NCBI RefSeq assembly: GCF_900324485.2
Contig: NW_022872898.1
Coordinates: 248,001 to 312,000 of the forward strand
Source: Mastacembelus armatus
Taxonomy: Eukaryota > Chordata > Actinopteri > Synbranchiformes > Mastacembelidae
Reading direction: 5' to 3'
Length of the DNA: 64,000 bases
A model generated the notes under the pieces. It worked only from the letters and a program-made list of their open reading frames with translations, ran no database searches and was not told the origin of the DNA. Of this stretch, positions 1-9,551 are shown piece by piece; the first letter of the stretch is position 1; each line of letters begins with the position of its first letter. Position numbers and translations under genes: made by a program.

Positions 1-169
1 TATTAAAAAACAGATTAGTTTGAAAAACCCAGAGGGTCAGGAAAAGTCCAAACTAGCTCAGTGTGATAGGAAAAAGATCATAGTTCAGGGTCTTTCTGAA
101 TTCATGAAAACATGTGGACAGTCTGTGCAAATTGTAAATTGGATTATGGATCTGCATCGTTAAGATGTG

Positions 170-242
170 GGGGAATTAGCTCAAGTGGTAGAGCGCTTGC
201 TTAGCATGTAAGAGGTAGTGGGATCAATGCCCACATTCTCCA
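170..242 (+). tRNA. tRNA-Ala (AGC)
   Basis: The 73-base cloverleaf has acceptor GGGGAAT/ATTCTCC (one G-T pair), D-stem GCTC/GAGC, anticodon stem CTTGC/GTAAG around loop TTAGCAT (anticodon AGC), T-stem GTGGG/CCCAC and discriminator A. The T-loop reads ATCAATG where the copy at 11728 has ATCGATG. A run of five T at 247-251 is a proper Pol III terminator, which the copy at 11728 lacks (its tract is interrupted by C). Of the Ala copies in this window, this one has the best visible transcription unit. Confidence 0.88.
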
Positions 243-507
243 CAAGTTTTTAAATCCCAAACTTAAGACTTCTGTATTATCAGATGTCTGGTTTCATATT
301 TGTACAACATGTATGAACTCAGTCCAGACAAAGACAGCAGAATGTGTTATAGACAGAGTGAGTGTGAACTGCCAAAGTGCTGTCATCCTTTCACTCCTGC
401 TTTCCTGACTGACATATTTTCCATAAGCAGAAGTACAGGAGCCAAGGAGCAGAACAGATGAGGTGGATGGAAAATACCTCAGAAGAGTAGTAAAAACTTT
501 GGACACA

Positions 508-556
508 GTGATGGTGGTGTAGTGGTGAGCATAGCTGCCTTCCACACAGGGGCCAG
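508..556 (+). pseudogene. tRNA-Gly (TCC) relic, 5' part
   Basis: GGTGGTGTAGTGGTGAGCAT followed by AGCTGCCTTCC matches the D-arm and anticodon arm of vertebrate tRNA-Gly(TCC). The sequence leaves the tRNA consensus after the anticodon arm, so no T-arm or B box remains. The same truncated form recurs at 12066 and 43895 (plus) and 39580 (minus), so the truncation predates module duplication. Confidence 0.7.
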
Positions 557-605
557 TTGTATATAGGAGTCATAGCCAATGAAATTGCAGCATTGTTGAT
601 GCTGT

Positions 606-661
606 CCAAGGTGCTCAGTTGGTAGAGTGGAGGACTGTAGGTTGAAGTGACAGTTATCCTG
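606..661 (+). pseudogene. tRNA-Tyr relic, 5' part with intron
   Basis: GCTCAGTTGGTAGAGTGG, then the anticodon region CTGTAGG and intron-like GTTGAAGTGACAGTTATCC, follows the tRNA-Tyr(GTA) precursor. The sequence stops matching at the 3' side of the anticodon stem. It is repeated at 12164 and 43993. Confidence 0.65.
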
Positions 662-752
662 CAGTTAAGAAAAGAGCTTTGGTATCAAATGTGTAGTTAA
701 GTGTCAGTTTATGCATCTGTGGAAAAGTTCAACACCAAACCACTGTGTGCTT

Positions 753-832
753 CCTTCAATAGCTCAGTTGGCAGAGCGGAGGACTGTAGGTTGAAGTGGC
801 AGTTATCCTTAGGTTGCGGCTTTAACACTGGC
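753..832 (+). pseudogene. tRNA-Tyr (GTA), 3' end lost
   Basis: The 5' half (CCTTCAA acceptor strand, D-arm, anticodon GTA and intron) is as in the intact genes at 12311 and 44140. From the T-arm onward the sequence is degenerate and the matching TTGAAGG acceptor strand is missing. A separate Tyr 3' half lies at 2335-2372, which suggests the gene was split by inserted or rearranged DNA. Confidence 0.7.
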
Positions 833-892
833 AATTCTAATAAGACATACTTAGGAAAGAGAGAGGGCTTTGTGCATAGTAACTGTAACATC

Positions 893-1270
893 AACAAGGG
901 CGAGTTCTGTCATGTGACACTAAGCAGAACAAGAAACAGTTTCACAGTTATGTCTAACTGTATTGTCTTTCACTGATATTCAAATCACAATGAGTTAAGG
1001 AGAAGCTCCTGAAATGAGAAAAGTTTTCACAGACTTCACTTTGAGAACAAAGAACTGGCAGTGGTGCGATTTGAACCCACGCCTCAACTGAGACTGGAGC
1101 CTTAATCCAGCGCCTTGGACCGCTCGGCCACACTACCACACAAATGGAGACAAAATAGTGAAAAATGACTGAAGGGATTTCACAGAATCCAGCATGTGGA
1201 CAATGGGTGTTACTGAACATGTCTCATCAGCAGCAAAGGGGAAGATAAGATTGGAAATTTGTGGCAGGTT
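893..1270. repeat. tRNA-Leu block, copy 1 of 3
   Basis: This segment matches 53472-53850 closely and 63337-63559 in part, carrying tRNA-Leu(AAG) on the minus strand and the same flanks (CTAAGCAGAACAAGAAACAG upstream of it). The three copies are in the same orientation. Confidence 0.8.
1056..1137 (-). tRNA. tRNA-Leu (AAG)
   Basis: This 82-base type II tRNA has acceptor GGTAGTG/CACTGCC, discriminator A, anticodon stem CTGGA/TCCAG with loop TTAAGGC (anticodon AAG), and a long variable arm typical of Leu. The T-stem has one G-G mismatch (GTGGG against CGCAC), which the copy at 53649 does not share. Pol III boxes are otherwise recognisable. It may be expressed, but the T-stem mismatch makes that less sure. 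Confidence 0.75.
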
Positions 1271-1889
1271 GCAATGCTGATGTGGAACTGGATCCACTGG
1301 ATCAGAGAAACTTCAGATCTATGTTAGCTGAAAGCCCTTCTCTGGTAAATTTGGCACATTAATGGTTAATGTACGTAAATACACAGTGATCACAACACGG
1401 TAATAAATACAGCGGCTGCAGTTGTTTTCAGGCTGGTACCAAACACTAACACAGACACAAACAGCTACAGTGACTAACTGTCTACAGCTAAAACACTACT
1501 GTGTAAGATAAGCACATAAAGCTGCCACTCCTTGTGACCATTAACATTACAGTGTCATTAAGAATCCTTCATGAGTATTACAAAATGTGAGTATAAACTA
1601 TGGACAGAGATATGGGTATGTTTGGGCGACACCTCTGTGTGACTTCATAGGTTTGTAACAAATGAACCAGCTTACAGAATAAGAGTTGTTTGAAGCAAAG
1701 ATGTAAACCTCTACAGTACAGGAGCACAGCTGTATGTTCTCAAGAAATCTCTCTGCTCTCCTTTATGATTGCCTAAAGATGACACACATTTGGATCATTT
1801 GAATTTAGCTTTTCCAAAGAAGTGCACTATGGGCTTATTGTACAATGTTGTATTTCCAGCACCATGTTCTCATGCCAAAGTCTGCGTCA
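1271..1889. other. non-coding, no gene seen
   Basis: No coding or RNA gene was recognised here. Bases from about 1690 to 1889 resemble 14330-14536 and 46165-46372, the stretch that leads into the Val-like relics of the long module copies. Confidence 0.5.
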
Positions 1890-1930
1890 GTTTCTGTGGT
1901 GAAGTGGTCATGGTGTTGAACGTTTCCACA
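1890..1930 (+). pseudogene. tRNA-Val relic, 5' part
   Basis: GTTTCTGTGGTGAAGTGGTC follows the tRNA-Val acceptor and D-arm (compare 39119), then ends before the anticodon. It is one of many Val fragments sharing the same upstream sequence in the window. Confidence 0.55.
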
Positions 1931-2002
1931 GATGCATAAACGGACACTGAACCACACATGTGATACCAAAGCTCTTTTCTTAACTGCAGGATAACTGTCA
2001 CT

Positions 2003-2041
2003 ATAACCCAGAGGTCAATGGATTGAAATCATCCTCTGCTA
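2003..2041 (+). pseudogene. initiator tRNA-Met relic, 3' half
   Basis: ATAACCCAGAGGTCAATGGA followed by TTGAAATCATCCTCTGCTA matches the anticodon 3' side, T-arm and acceptor strand of vertebrate initiator tRNA-Met. The 5' half is absent. This is the only trace of an initiator tRNA in the window. Confidence 0.7.
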
Positions 2042-2110
2042 CACCTTGATGTTGCAACTGACATTGTAATGGAACTGTCTGGTTACAATATTCAAACTAG
2101 GTCATTTATA

Positions 2111-2183
2111 ATCCCAGTGGCCTAATGGATAGGGCACTGGCCTTCTAAGCCAGGGATTGTGGGTTCAAGTCCCACCTGGGGTG
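2111..2183 (+). tRNA. tRNA-Arg (TCT), intronless
   Basis: The 73-base cloverleaf has acceptor ATCCCAG/CTGGGGT (A-T and one T-G pair), anticodon stem CTGGC/GCCAG, loop CTTCTAA (anticodon TCT), T-arm GTGGG TTCAAGT CCCAC and discriminator G. The body is that of tRNA-Arg(CCT), as at 61420, and differs in the anticodon by one base. Vertebrate tRNA-Arg(TCT) genes commonly carry an intron and this one does not, so it probably arose by an anticodon shift in an Arg(CCT) gene. Both codon families specify arginine (AGA, AGG). Confidence 0.85.
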
Positions 2184-2334
2184 ATTGACAGGAAAGTAAT
2201 TTAATTTGAAACCAACACTCTAAGAGTTGGTGATGTCAAACTTGCATCAGCTGGTGTGTTGCATGGTGACAGAACACAGTAACAACATCTCCATGTCTGC
2301 TCCACCTGTCTCTCATGTACTTGAAAATTATCCT

Positions 2335-2372
2335 TTATCCTTAGATCGCTGTATCAACTTTAACTTGAAGGA
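2335..2372 (+). pseudogene. tRNA-Tyr relic, 3' half
   Basis: TTATCCTTAGATCGCTG then ACTTGAAGGA matches the Tyr sequence after the intron through the acceptor strand. It is followed by the flank normally found after tRNA-Tyr in copies B and C (compare 12399), so it is the detached end of the gene begun at 753. Confidence 0.65.
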
Positions 2373-2514
2373 ATGTTGTTTTGTTTTGGTATCTTGTGTA
2401 TCTGTTCACATTGGATGGATGTAAAATCAAGTTCTGATAACACATCTGATTTGTGGTATGATGTCACTTTCTGGATCTGTGTAATAGTTGAACACCTGGC
2501 TGCTCTGTGACTCC

Positions 2515-2516
<2 letters not shown>

Positions 2517-2547
<31 letters not shown>

Positions 2548-2815
2548 AAATATTTTATTCATACCCAAGAGGTGAAATTCAAGTGTCCAGTAGCACAGAG
2601 ACCACGCAATGCCACATTATACAAATAAAACAATAAAAACAGACAGACAAATAAATAGTTAAAAAGATACTTGCAATGCAAGTAATAAAGTGCACAGGTT
2701 CAACAGGAGCTGTTATACAGTCTTATAGCCCCAGGAATGAATGACCTCTTGAACCTTTCAGTTCTACAGAACATGGAGAGGAGCCTGTTACTACAGCTGC
2801 TATATTTTAAGGTTA
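2517..2815 (-). mobile_element. Rex1/L2-type LINE, 3' end only
   Basis: On the minus strand this reads as a LINE 3' untranslated region: CACTTGAATTTCACCTCTTG then an AATAAA signal and a tail of about ten ATC units (plus strand GAT repeats, 2518-2547). The related LINE at 19943-27780 ends the same way with (TTC)n. No coding part is present, so this is a strongly 5'-truncated insertion. The inverted module copy at 17690 lacks it. Confidence 0.65.
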
Positions 2816-2824
2816 GCTACAAGT

Positions 2825-2898
2825 GGTGCTGTGGCTTAGTTGGTTAAAGCACCTGTCTAGTAAACAGGGGATCCTGGGTTCAAATCCCAGCAGTACCT
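2825..2898 (+). tRNA. tRNA-Thr (AGT)
   Basis: The 74-base cloverleaf has acceptor GGTGCTG/CAGTACC with one G-T pair, discriminator T, anticodon stem CCTGT/ACAGG with loop CTAGTAA (anticodon AGT), T-arm CTGGG TTCAAAT CCCAG and an intact B box. This is the best preserved Thr copy. Those at 12891 and 44734 have T-stem damage, and those at 37947 and 60588 have lost their centre. Confidence 0.87.
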
Positions 2899-3271
2899 CA
2901 TTATTAACTCGCTATAAATAGAATGAGTCCTGGTTTTCTCTTCCCATACACTGAAATGACACTTAGTACAAGAAGGAAATACTGCAAAACACATGTACAG
3001 AAGCAGTTCTTGTTACTGCTTTGTGACATTGTAAAAAAAAAACAAAAAACAGCTTTTTCTAAATAGCTGAATTACTAATGTTCTACCCTGTACTTTGATA
3101 ATATTCTATGTCTCTCTCTTTGTAAAGCCATTTTCTACTTGAATATGTACACATAACAGTAACAACACTGAATCAACTACAACGATATTCTGCATTAACC
3201 TGATAGTCAATTGGCAGAACATAGGTGGATCCAAGTATACCACATTTACAGTTAAATGTGTGTTATACACA
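2899..3271 (+). repeat. module flank shared with 12965-13140
   Basis: This sequence after the Thr gene recurs after the Thr copies at 12965 and 44808, and at 55820-56150. No gene lies in it. It includes an A-rich tract near 3032-3046. Confidence 0.6.
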
Positions 3272-3345
3272 GTCTGGCTAGCTCAGTCAGTAGAGCATGA
3301 TATTCTTAATCTCAGGGTTAGGGTTAGGTTGGAGCCCAACTGACC
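3272..3345 (+). pseudogene. tRNA-Lys (CTT) relic with TTAGGG-like insert
   Basis: CTGGCTAGCTCAGTCAGTAG then AGCATG and the anticodon region ATTCTTAATCTC match tRNA-Lys(CTT). In the variable loop and T-stem the tRNA consensus is replaced by GGGTTAGGGTTAGG, and the 3' acceptor strand no longer pairs. Related copies are at 15430 (minus), 38003 and 60534. Confidence 0.65.
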
Positions 3346-3597
3346 ATCAACTTGGACCAAAACTGTTTTTCCGCCAACTCTATGAGACACTAACAGGATG
3401 AGTTACAAATAACAGCTCATTGTCAGCAGGACTCAATCCTGCATGGGGAGACCACAATGGAATCCATCTAATCCATCACCCATCCTTATTGAGAAACATC
3501 ACAGCAGGAGGACTGGTTTCTCAGGAGTGGCATTTGATGAGTGATGTTTGAGCCAGTATATCTATGGCCAGGCCGTAGATACTAAAGGAGTGAGAAC
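3346..3597. other. non-coding, nothing recognised
   Basis: I see no gene, repeat unit or RNA fold in this stretch. Confidence 0.4.
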
Positions 3598-3707
3598 TGA
3601 AGACTATGGACTGCACATTCTATCAGCAGTGATGTGGATATGTTTGTTCTGGTAAGTAACAGGAAGACACTGGACAAACTGCTCTCCATCAAATTGGACA
3701 TGTAGAA
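3598..3707 (+). pseudogene. L2-type LINE RT C-terminal fragment
   Basis: Reading the plus strand gives a short peptide with SNRKTLDKLLSIKLD. It matches RNRRTLDKQLSIKLD in the longer fragment at 56572-56826 and resembles the segment AERRMVDKINSILDN of the LINE at 20207. It is a small remnant of the C-terminal region of a CR1/L2-group reverse transcriptase. Confidence 0.5.
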
Positions 3708-4549
3708 GATGACACACATTTAGATCATTTGAATTTAGCTTCTCAAACATATACTTGACTTCTCAAACATAGGTGGATCCAAGTATACCTTTGGTTTTAT
3801 ATTTACAACCAAAGGGGGGTAATAGGAGAAGGAGTTTCAGTGTCATTAAATAAATATAGATGACTGTATCATAAATGACTACAGAAATGTTTCCAATTTG
3901 AAACAGAATTGACTAAGTGGAACTTCCACACATATACTCCTGAACAAAATCTTAAGACCAGGGGAAACATTACAAGTATTCACCTTCTGTATGAGGTTTG
4001 ATTATCCTCTCTTGACACAGAATTCTGCAAAGCAATTGTGCTTCTGTATCAATGGGTTCCTCAAAAAAAGGGCACTCCACATCTCCAGCCTCTTCTTCAG
4101 TCTGAATGTCAATTGGCTCAGAAACAACTCAGGGTTTATAAAACCTGCCAACAAGCAGGTTTGGTTCGCAGAGTAAGGTACCATCAGTTACTGACTCAGA
4201 GTCAATCTGAACACGCTTTGTGGAACCAAAAACCTTGACTATCCCTCATCTCAGGTTTAACAAACTGAGTTTTCACTAAACCCACTTTCTGAAACAGGCC
4301 CCTGTTTTCTCTGCTACGCTGAACCATAACCTAACCTCTGTTACTATGGAAACACTGTCTTAAGACAGAACTGACATCAACACAAGACTGACAACACACT
4401 GTGTTTGTTGATTTCTTCTCATTCAGATGAGACATGATGTCAGCAGTAACCTAACCTAACTGGAACACACACAGCAAATGCTTGTTTCAGTCCTCAAAGT
4501 CCACTAAGGCAATAAAACACATTAATGTAGTGAGTTTCTAAGTAACATA
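3708..4549. other. non-coding mosaic, no gene
   Basis: About 3826-3925 is the inverse of 15255-15370, so a small rearranged piece of module flank lies here. CTCCTGAACAAAATCTTAAG near 3937 resembles the end of fish Tc1/mariner elements but no full terminal repeat was found. Short reading frames here look like chance. Confidence 0.4.
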
Positions 4550-4632
4550 TCACTGTAAACAGGATTTGAACATGTGCAGCGAGAGCACAATGAATTTCAA
4601 GCCCCTCGCCTTAATCGCTCAGGCACAACAAC
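4550..4632 (-). pseudogene. tRNA-Ser (TGA) relic
   Basis: The minus strand reads GCCTGAGCGATTAAGGCGAG, then GGGCTTGAAATTCATTG (anticodon TGA), a variable arm and TTCAAATCCTG, following vertebrate tRNA-Ser(TGA). The acceptor strands do not pair and the anticodon stem is mismatched, so it is degenerate. Confidence 0.6.
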
Positions 4633-4737
4633 TTACTCAGGTGTTCAATTAGATATATTTAAAACATAAAACAATGTGTTGTTTTAAGAATTTAACTATT
4701 TCATTTTAAAAAGAAATATTTGATATTGGTCCTGTGA

Positions 4738-4866
4738 TAAACTGGTGACATGTCCACGGTATACCCCTGCCTTTCACCGAAAGAAAGCTGGGGTAGGCTC
4801 CAGCAGATCCTTGTGACCCTAATTAGGAATAAGCGGGTATAGATACAGTATGGGGCTTAAAACCAG
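4738..4866 (+). mobile_element. (ATGG)-type fish retroposon, 3' fragment
   Basis: CTGGTGACATGTCCACGGTA, then CTGCCTTTCACC and AGGAATAAGCGGGTATAG, is the 3' part of a family also seen at 4917, 8312, 10833, 13887, 42688, 45724 and 50599. This copy is 5'-truncated and its ATGG tail is reduced. Confidence 0.6.
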
Positions 4867-4916
4867 GACCTTGATGTTATCAGCACCACACTCTAACCAA
4901 CTGACCTAACCAGCCA

Positions 4917-5218
4917 TGGTGAGTGAGTAGTTAGCACTGTTGCCTCACAGCAAGGGGGTTCCTGGTCCGAAACCCTGCAGTGGCCTTTATGTGTGGAGTT
5001 TTCATGCTGGTGGGTACTCTGGTTTCCTCCCACAGTCTAAAACATGTATGTCAGGTTGACTGGTGATTCTAAATTGCCCATTGTCTGTCTATATGTGACC
5101 ATGTGATGGACTGGTGACATGTGTGTACCCCTGCCTTTCACCTGAAGAGACCTGGGATAGGCTCCACTAGATCCCATGGACCCCAGTAGGAATAAGTGAG
5201 TATGGATAATGGATGGAT
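4917..5218 (+). mobile_element. (ATGG)-tailed fish retroposon, near full length
   Basis: It runs from GTTAGCACTGTTGCCTCACA through GTTTCCTCCCACAGTC, AATTGCCCATTGTCTG and GGGATAGGCTCCA to a GGATGGATG tail. The copy at 50599-50889 covers the same span on the minus strand. The start resembles a tRNA-type head, and the tail and 5' truncation of most copies indicate LINE-driven spread, but I could not name the partner LINE. Confidence 0.65.
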
Positions 5219-5600
5219 GTTTTATTCTGGTGGGTAATGGAGGTTCCTTCTTTTATGTTTGGATGTTTTGAGAACAGTAAAATGTTGGCACAAATGGCAC
5301 AACCTGTTGGATGAGCAATAAAGAGGGTGCAGACAGACTGTCTTTTTCTGAATATATTTCTTGCAAGAAAGGAGCAAAACAGAATAGAACACAATTGATC
5401 AGAGTCTTCCCAAGTTGTTCCCCAGTTGCTTAGTTCCTATTAGCCTGAGGCCGCTACTTATACACACATGCAAAGTAAATGCAGATAATCATTCACATAA
5501 TCAAATAATTAAGTCTGAAAAACCAAGAATACAGTAAGAAACAATAAAAATCATAATCAGTAAGAATAATCAATCATTGAAACTCATTTTTTCCATTACA
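5219..5600 (-). repeat. probable 3' LTR of ERV1
   Basis: The boundaries are inferred: the inner edge follows the purine tract GAGGAGGGAAA (minus strand), the element end is CA, and a TATA box and AATAAA lie inside. With no second LTR in the window, the exact edges cannot be confirmed here. Confidence 0.45.
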
Positions 5601-8290
5601 TTTCCCTCCTCTGGATCATATATTGATCCCCAGACTGACCACAACATCAGAAGTACAAATACTAAAACGTTTCAATGTACCTTGTTACAAAAGGTCATAG
5701 AAATTTAGCAGTGCTGTTTCTGTGGAACACAGACATCCCTGAGTGTAAAGCTAAGCAAAGTCAGAGAGAATAATACTCATATTCCTGTAAAATGAATAAT
5801 AATAAAAATGTACTAATATGGAAAAATCTAAATCAGTGACAGCTGTTTACATGTCAGACACACTGCAGACTCACACAGTAGAGGCACCTTCCCAATCAGA
5901 ATCAGAATCGTACATCAATCGTACATCTCAAGCACCTCAGGCGTGTGTGGTTGATCGATGCGCACGTATTGAGCCGAAAAGTTAGAAAACGCCCACGACC
6001 ACATCAGTAATGTTATCGAAATCAGATGGGACTAACGTACAACACTCTTGGCCAATTACATGACATAACCCCCCTGAGCAGTCAATAGGTAGTGTAAGCC
6101 CATCCTGTCCTGTAATAAGGTGATGAAGAAGATTTCTTTTTGCATGGAAGAGAAACATTAAACCAAGACAAGTAAGGTATATTATCAGGATGGGAACATG
6201 GCCAAGAAGAATATAAACCACATGTAGCATTTAAGGTGTAATTGCAGTTTTCAGAGTTACCTAGATTAACTTTGGTATAGGCACAGAGTAGTGAGAAACA
6301 CACTGGTGGTGCAAAATGATCATGACCTGAGGTTGTCAACACTGGTTTGTGCATAAACGGTTGGAAACTGGTCCTCAGCTGAGAGGTGTTTATCCATCTC
6401 CATCACATGTCAGAATAGTTAATAACACCCACGTCTGTTGTCTGTATGACAGTCATTAACAACCACAGTGTCATTAGTGAAATGGCCAATGGTGAACGTT
6501 ACCAAGACCGATATTATTTCCGAGATGTTCATTGGTACTGGAACCGTCGGAACTGCATGCCCGCGTGCATGAGGAACTGCTGCACAAACATAACAAGAGG
6601 TGTTAGTGAATTTTCTTCCTACCATCCGAACTGCTGCTGCCCATGAGTTCATTGGTGTATCTGAGGAGTAAACAGAACCATTAGATCTATGAAATGTTGG
6701 TTCAGTAAGCAAAACCTATATTAGGGGATTTAATACAAATGTGATCAGTATAGATAGCAACATTATATTTAGTGTCTCTTTGCATGTAGGCTGGTGTTTC
6801 AGCCAACTATCCAGAAGTCGTAGTCTGTTCATTCCATTTAGACCACATGTCAACCATAACCAAAAAGTATTTCTTCCCTTCAGCCGGAGTGAGATCAATG
6901 AAGTCCATCATCAAGTGTTCAAAAGGTCTTGTAGGCGGTACATGTGCTGCTTGAGCCTGTGTGTGTGTGCAGCTGCTGTTATATGTAGCACAAATCATAC
7001 AGGACTGACAAAATTTCTGTGCATAGGATGCAAAACCTTTCACAAACCAATTTTTTCTTATTGCTGCTACTATCCCCCCTTTTGACGCATGATCCAGCCC
7101 ATGTGTCAACTTTTCCAAATGAGAGAAAAAGTGTTTCAGAAGACAAGCTTTGCCGTTAGGTCCCCACCAAACTTCATCCCTGTACTCAGCATCAGCCGCT
7201 TCCAGGCTTTTCTCTCCTGTGGTGAAGAGAAACTTTGCAGAGCTGAGAGGGAGAGAGGTGGAGAGTCAGAAGACAAACAGATAGTGTCAAGTTGGAGTGG
7301 TCTCAAAGTTGTGACCTTTGCAGCTGCATCAGCTTTGCGGTTGCCCCTGGAAACAGAGTCATTACCCTTAGTGTGGGCTGCACATTTGCAGACAGATATT
7401 TGTTCAGGCAACAGCAACACATCAAGAAGATCTGCAACTTTATCATAATGAAGAATAGGTTTTCCACCAGATTTTAAAAAGTGTCTGTGACACCAAACAG
7501 CACCATAGTCATGTGTTATGCCAAACACATATCTAGAACCTACCCAAATCGTCACAGATTTATCTTCTGCCAATTTACATGCTTGTCAACAAAAGCCTTT
7601 TCTGCTTCAGGTGTCCAGATAACAGTGTCATGTGGCTGAAGTTATTTGCCATGGATTAGTGAGCTCAATGGAGCTTCCAAAACAACATAATTAGGAATAA
7701 AATTTCTGCAAAGGGAGCACATGCCCAAAAATGACATCATCTTCTTCCTTGTCTGAGGTCTAGGAAGGTTTTGAATTGCTGTCACTCTTTTGGGGGGCAG
7801 AGACTTCCCCTCTGCAGTAATCACATGACCAAGGAAAATCACTTCACGCTGTACAAACTGAAGATTTGACAAACTGACCTTGTGGCCCTCTGCAGCCGAA
7901 CGCTTCAACAAAACAGTGTCAACAGTGTCTGCCTCACACTGCTCCCGAGTGGGTGCACACACCAAAACATCATCAACATACTGCAGCAAGGCACTGTCAG
8001 GAGACAAAACAAGACTTTCACAATAACCCTGACACAGACGAGTCCATGTCCATGTTTTCCCTTGAAACTGAAAAGCAAACCAAAATTGACTGTCCGAGTG
8101 AACAGGCACAGTAAAGAAAGCATTAGCCAGCTCAACAACTGAAAACCACTGAGCTGATGAAGGCACCCGTGAAAGAATAGTGTAAGGGTTAGGCACATTG
8201 TTGACACAAGGTTGCACAGCATCATGTATCAGGAACTTGACTCTGGAGGATGGAGAGAGCAGAGAGGAGAAGATGAACACAACATGAATT
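5219..8290 (-). mobile_element. class I endogenous retrovirus fossil (ERV1)
   Basis: On the minus strand, in order, are recognisable reverse transcriptase (about 8280-7642, with a YVDD active-site motif), RNase H (about 7573-7136), integrase (about 7118-6807) and envelope (about 6712-5982). The envelope has a CX6CC motif and a following hydrophobic segment, as in gamma/epsilon-type retroviruses. A probable 3' LTR occupies about 5219-5600: the minus strand has a purine-rich tract at 5601-5612 just before it, a TATA-like TATAAG near 5463 and an AATAAA near its end. No matching 5' LTR or gag was found. It is a truncated fossil with several breaks and is probably old. Confidence 0.75.
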
Positions 8291-8311
8291 CACATAGCAA
8301 TGTGTGTATTC

Positions 8312-8447
8312 AGCCCTGTGATGGACCGGTGACTTATCTAGGGTGTACCACTGCCTTCCACCTGAAAGAGAGCTGGGATAGGCTCCAGCAGGTCCTGGTG
8401 ACCCTGGTTAAGGAATAAGCAGGTATTGAAAATGGATGGATGGATGG
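8312..8447 (+). mobile_element. (ATGG)-tailed retroposon with 13-bp target duplication
   Basis: This 5'-truncated copy (GATGGACCGGTGACTTATC ... GAAAATGGATGGATGGATGG) is flanked by AATGTGTGTATTC at both 8299-8311 and 8448-8460. The direct repeats are identical and mark a target-primed insertion. Confidence 0.85.
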
Positions 8448-8460
8448 AATGTGTGTATTC

Positions 8461-8929
8461 TGTACATGACACTTGATCTGAGTTTCATTTCATTAACACA
8501 GGGCCCACCAAGGCTTTATCTTGTCACTACCACATTTTCAGTCCTGCTGCTTCCAAAGCTGCTATATTTGTTCTGATCTAAACCTACTGCTAGATATTGA
8601 GAAAAATACACTACTGTTAAAAAACACTGTAACTCTGTCCCTGACTATTAGTTGGTTTCAGTGTCCACTGGTAAAAGGCTCAGTCCTAATTTACTAAGCA
8701 CTGAATCCTGAGGTGTATTCACAGACATACTGCAGCTGGTTTCTTAATTCTTTGCAGTGCAATATATCAAACTATTTTCCACCGCTTTCAACTTACCTGT
8801 CACTCAATCCCATGGAGGATGTTGAAGCAAACTCAATGCTAATGTGGAAATATGACAAAAGGACAAACACAAAAGTGTCTGTGTGTGTTTCAGAGGATGA
8901 AAGATGATGAAGTCATCAGCTCTCCCAGA
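8461..8929. other. non-coding, nothing recognised
   Basis: I found no gene, fold or known repeat. It begins just beyond the right target duplication of the retroposon at 8312-8447. Confidence 0.4.
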
Positions 8930-9413
8930 TTCCTCTTACTTTGTGACGTCACATGTGACGTCACGTCTCAGTGTGCACAGTGTAAATGTGAAAGTACTGG
9001 TACATTTTGAATATGATATTCTCAATGTCAATTTCTATTGTGCCTGCCCCATGGTGTGCACAATTATTCAATATGTGTGCTGGGCAACCCACACCGATCA
9101 TAGTCTTGTTTTGCAGCAAACTCTTCAAATTTGCAAACACATTCTTTCCAGCTTCATCACGTCGGATTCCTCCAACATTTGTGTTGCAATTGTCTCCAGT
9201 AAATGCAATGCATTTTTCCGACACATTGTTTTTTGCCAGGGTTTCTGTGAGATATTTTGCACTGTTTTCTGCTGTCTCTCATTGGGTGTGTCTTTAACTT
9301 CAATCAATTTTGTTTGCACATTTTCGTGAATTTATAAAACCCGCCAGGACGCCCCGGACAGGACGTAAAAAGTGGACATGTCCGGGCAAAAGAGGACGCT
9401 TGGTCACCCTAAT
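8930..9413 (-). mobile_element. hAT-type transposase fragment
   Basis: The minus strand encodes two overlapping pieces (9319-9125 and 9224-8961). The second contains AFTGDNCNTNVGGI and GVGCPAHILNN ending FHIYTVHTE, a pattern of the DDE/RNase H core of hAT-like transposases (the D in TGDN, the C-HILNN block). The right edge, GGTCACCCTA at 9404-9413, resembles a hAT terminal repeat. The rest of the transposase is absent and the frame is broken. Confidence 0.6.
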
Positions 9414-9551
9414 ACTGTATATAGGCTGAAAGAAAAGAAAAGGCTATTCTAGTCCCTTTTCTCTGTCTTGCCACTCTCTGTTCTGGTTCCAAATTTGTTT
9501 TTTTAGAAAACAAGATTGAACTGCTATGTATGTTACTTAGGGTGACCAACT

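Larger units (their letters stand above)
1..832 (+). repeat. tRNA module, partial copy A (Ala-Gly-Tyr part)
   Basis: This stretch matches 11566-12375 and 43395-44205 almost base for base, so it is a third copy of the module whose long copies are at 9961-15054 and 41780-46889. It begins at the window edge, inside the module, and holds tRNA-Ala, a Gly relic, a short Tyr relic and a broken Tyr gene. Homology is lost after about 820, inside the tRNA-Tyr T-arm. It resumes near 2335 with the Tyr 3' part, so about 1.5 kb carrying Leu, iMet(relic) and Arg tRNAs separates the two halves. Confidence 0.85.

Noticed and set aside
3308-3330. Interstitial telomere
   Set aside because: Only two TTAGGG-like units are present and they lie in a tRNA-Lys relic, so a true telomeric block is not supported.
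8904-9329. 141-residue plus-strand frame
   Set aside because: It is the antisense shadow of the hAT transposase fragment on the minus strand.
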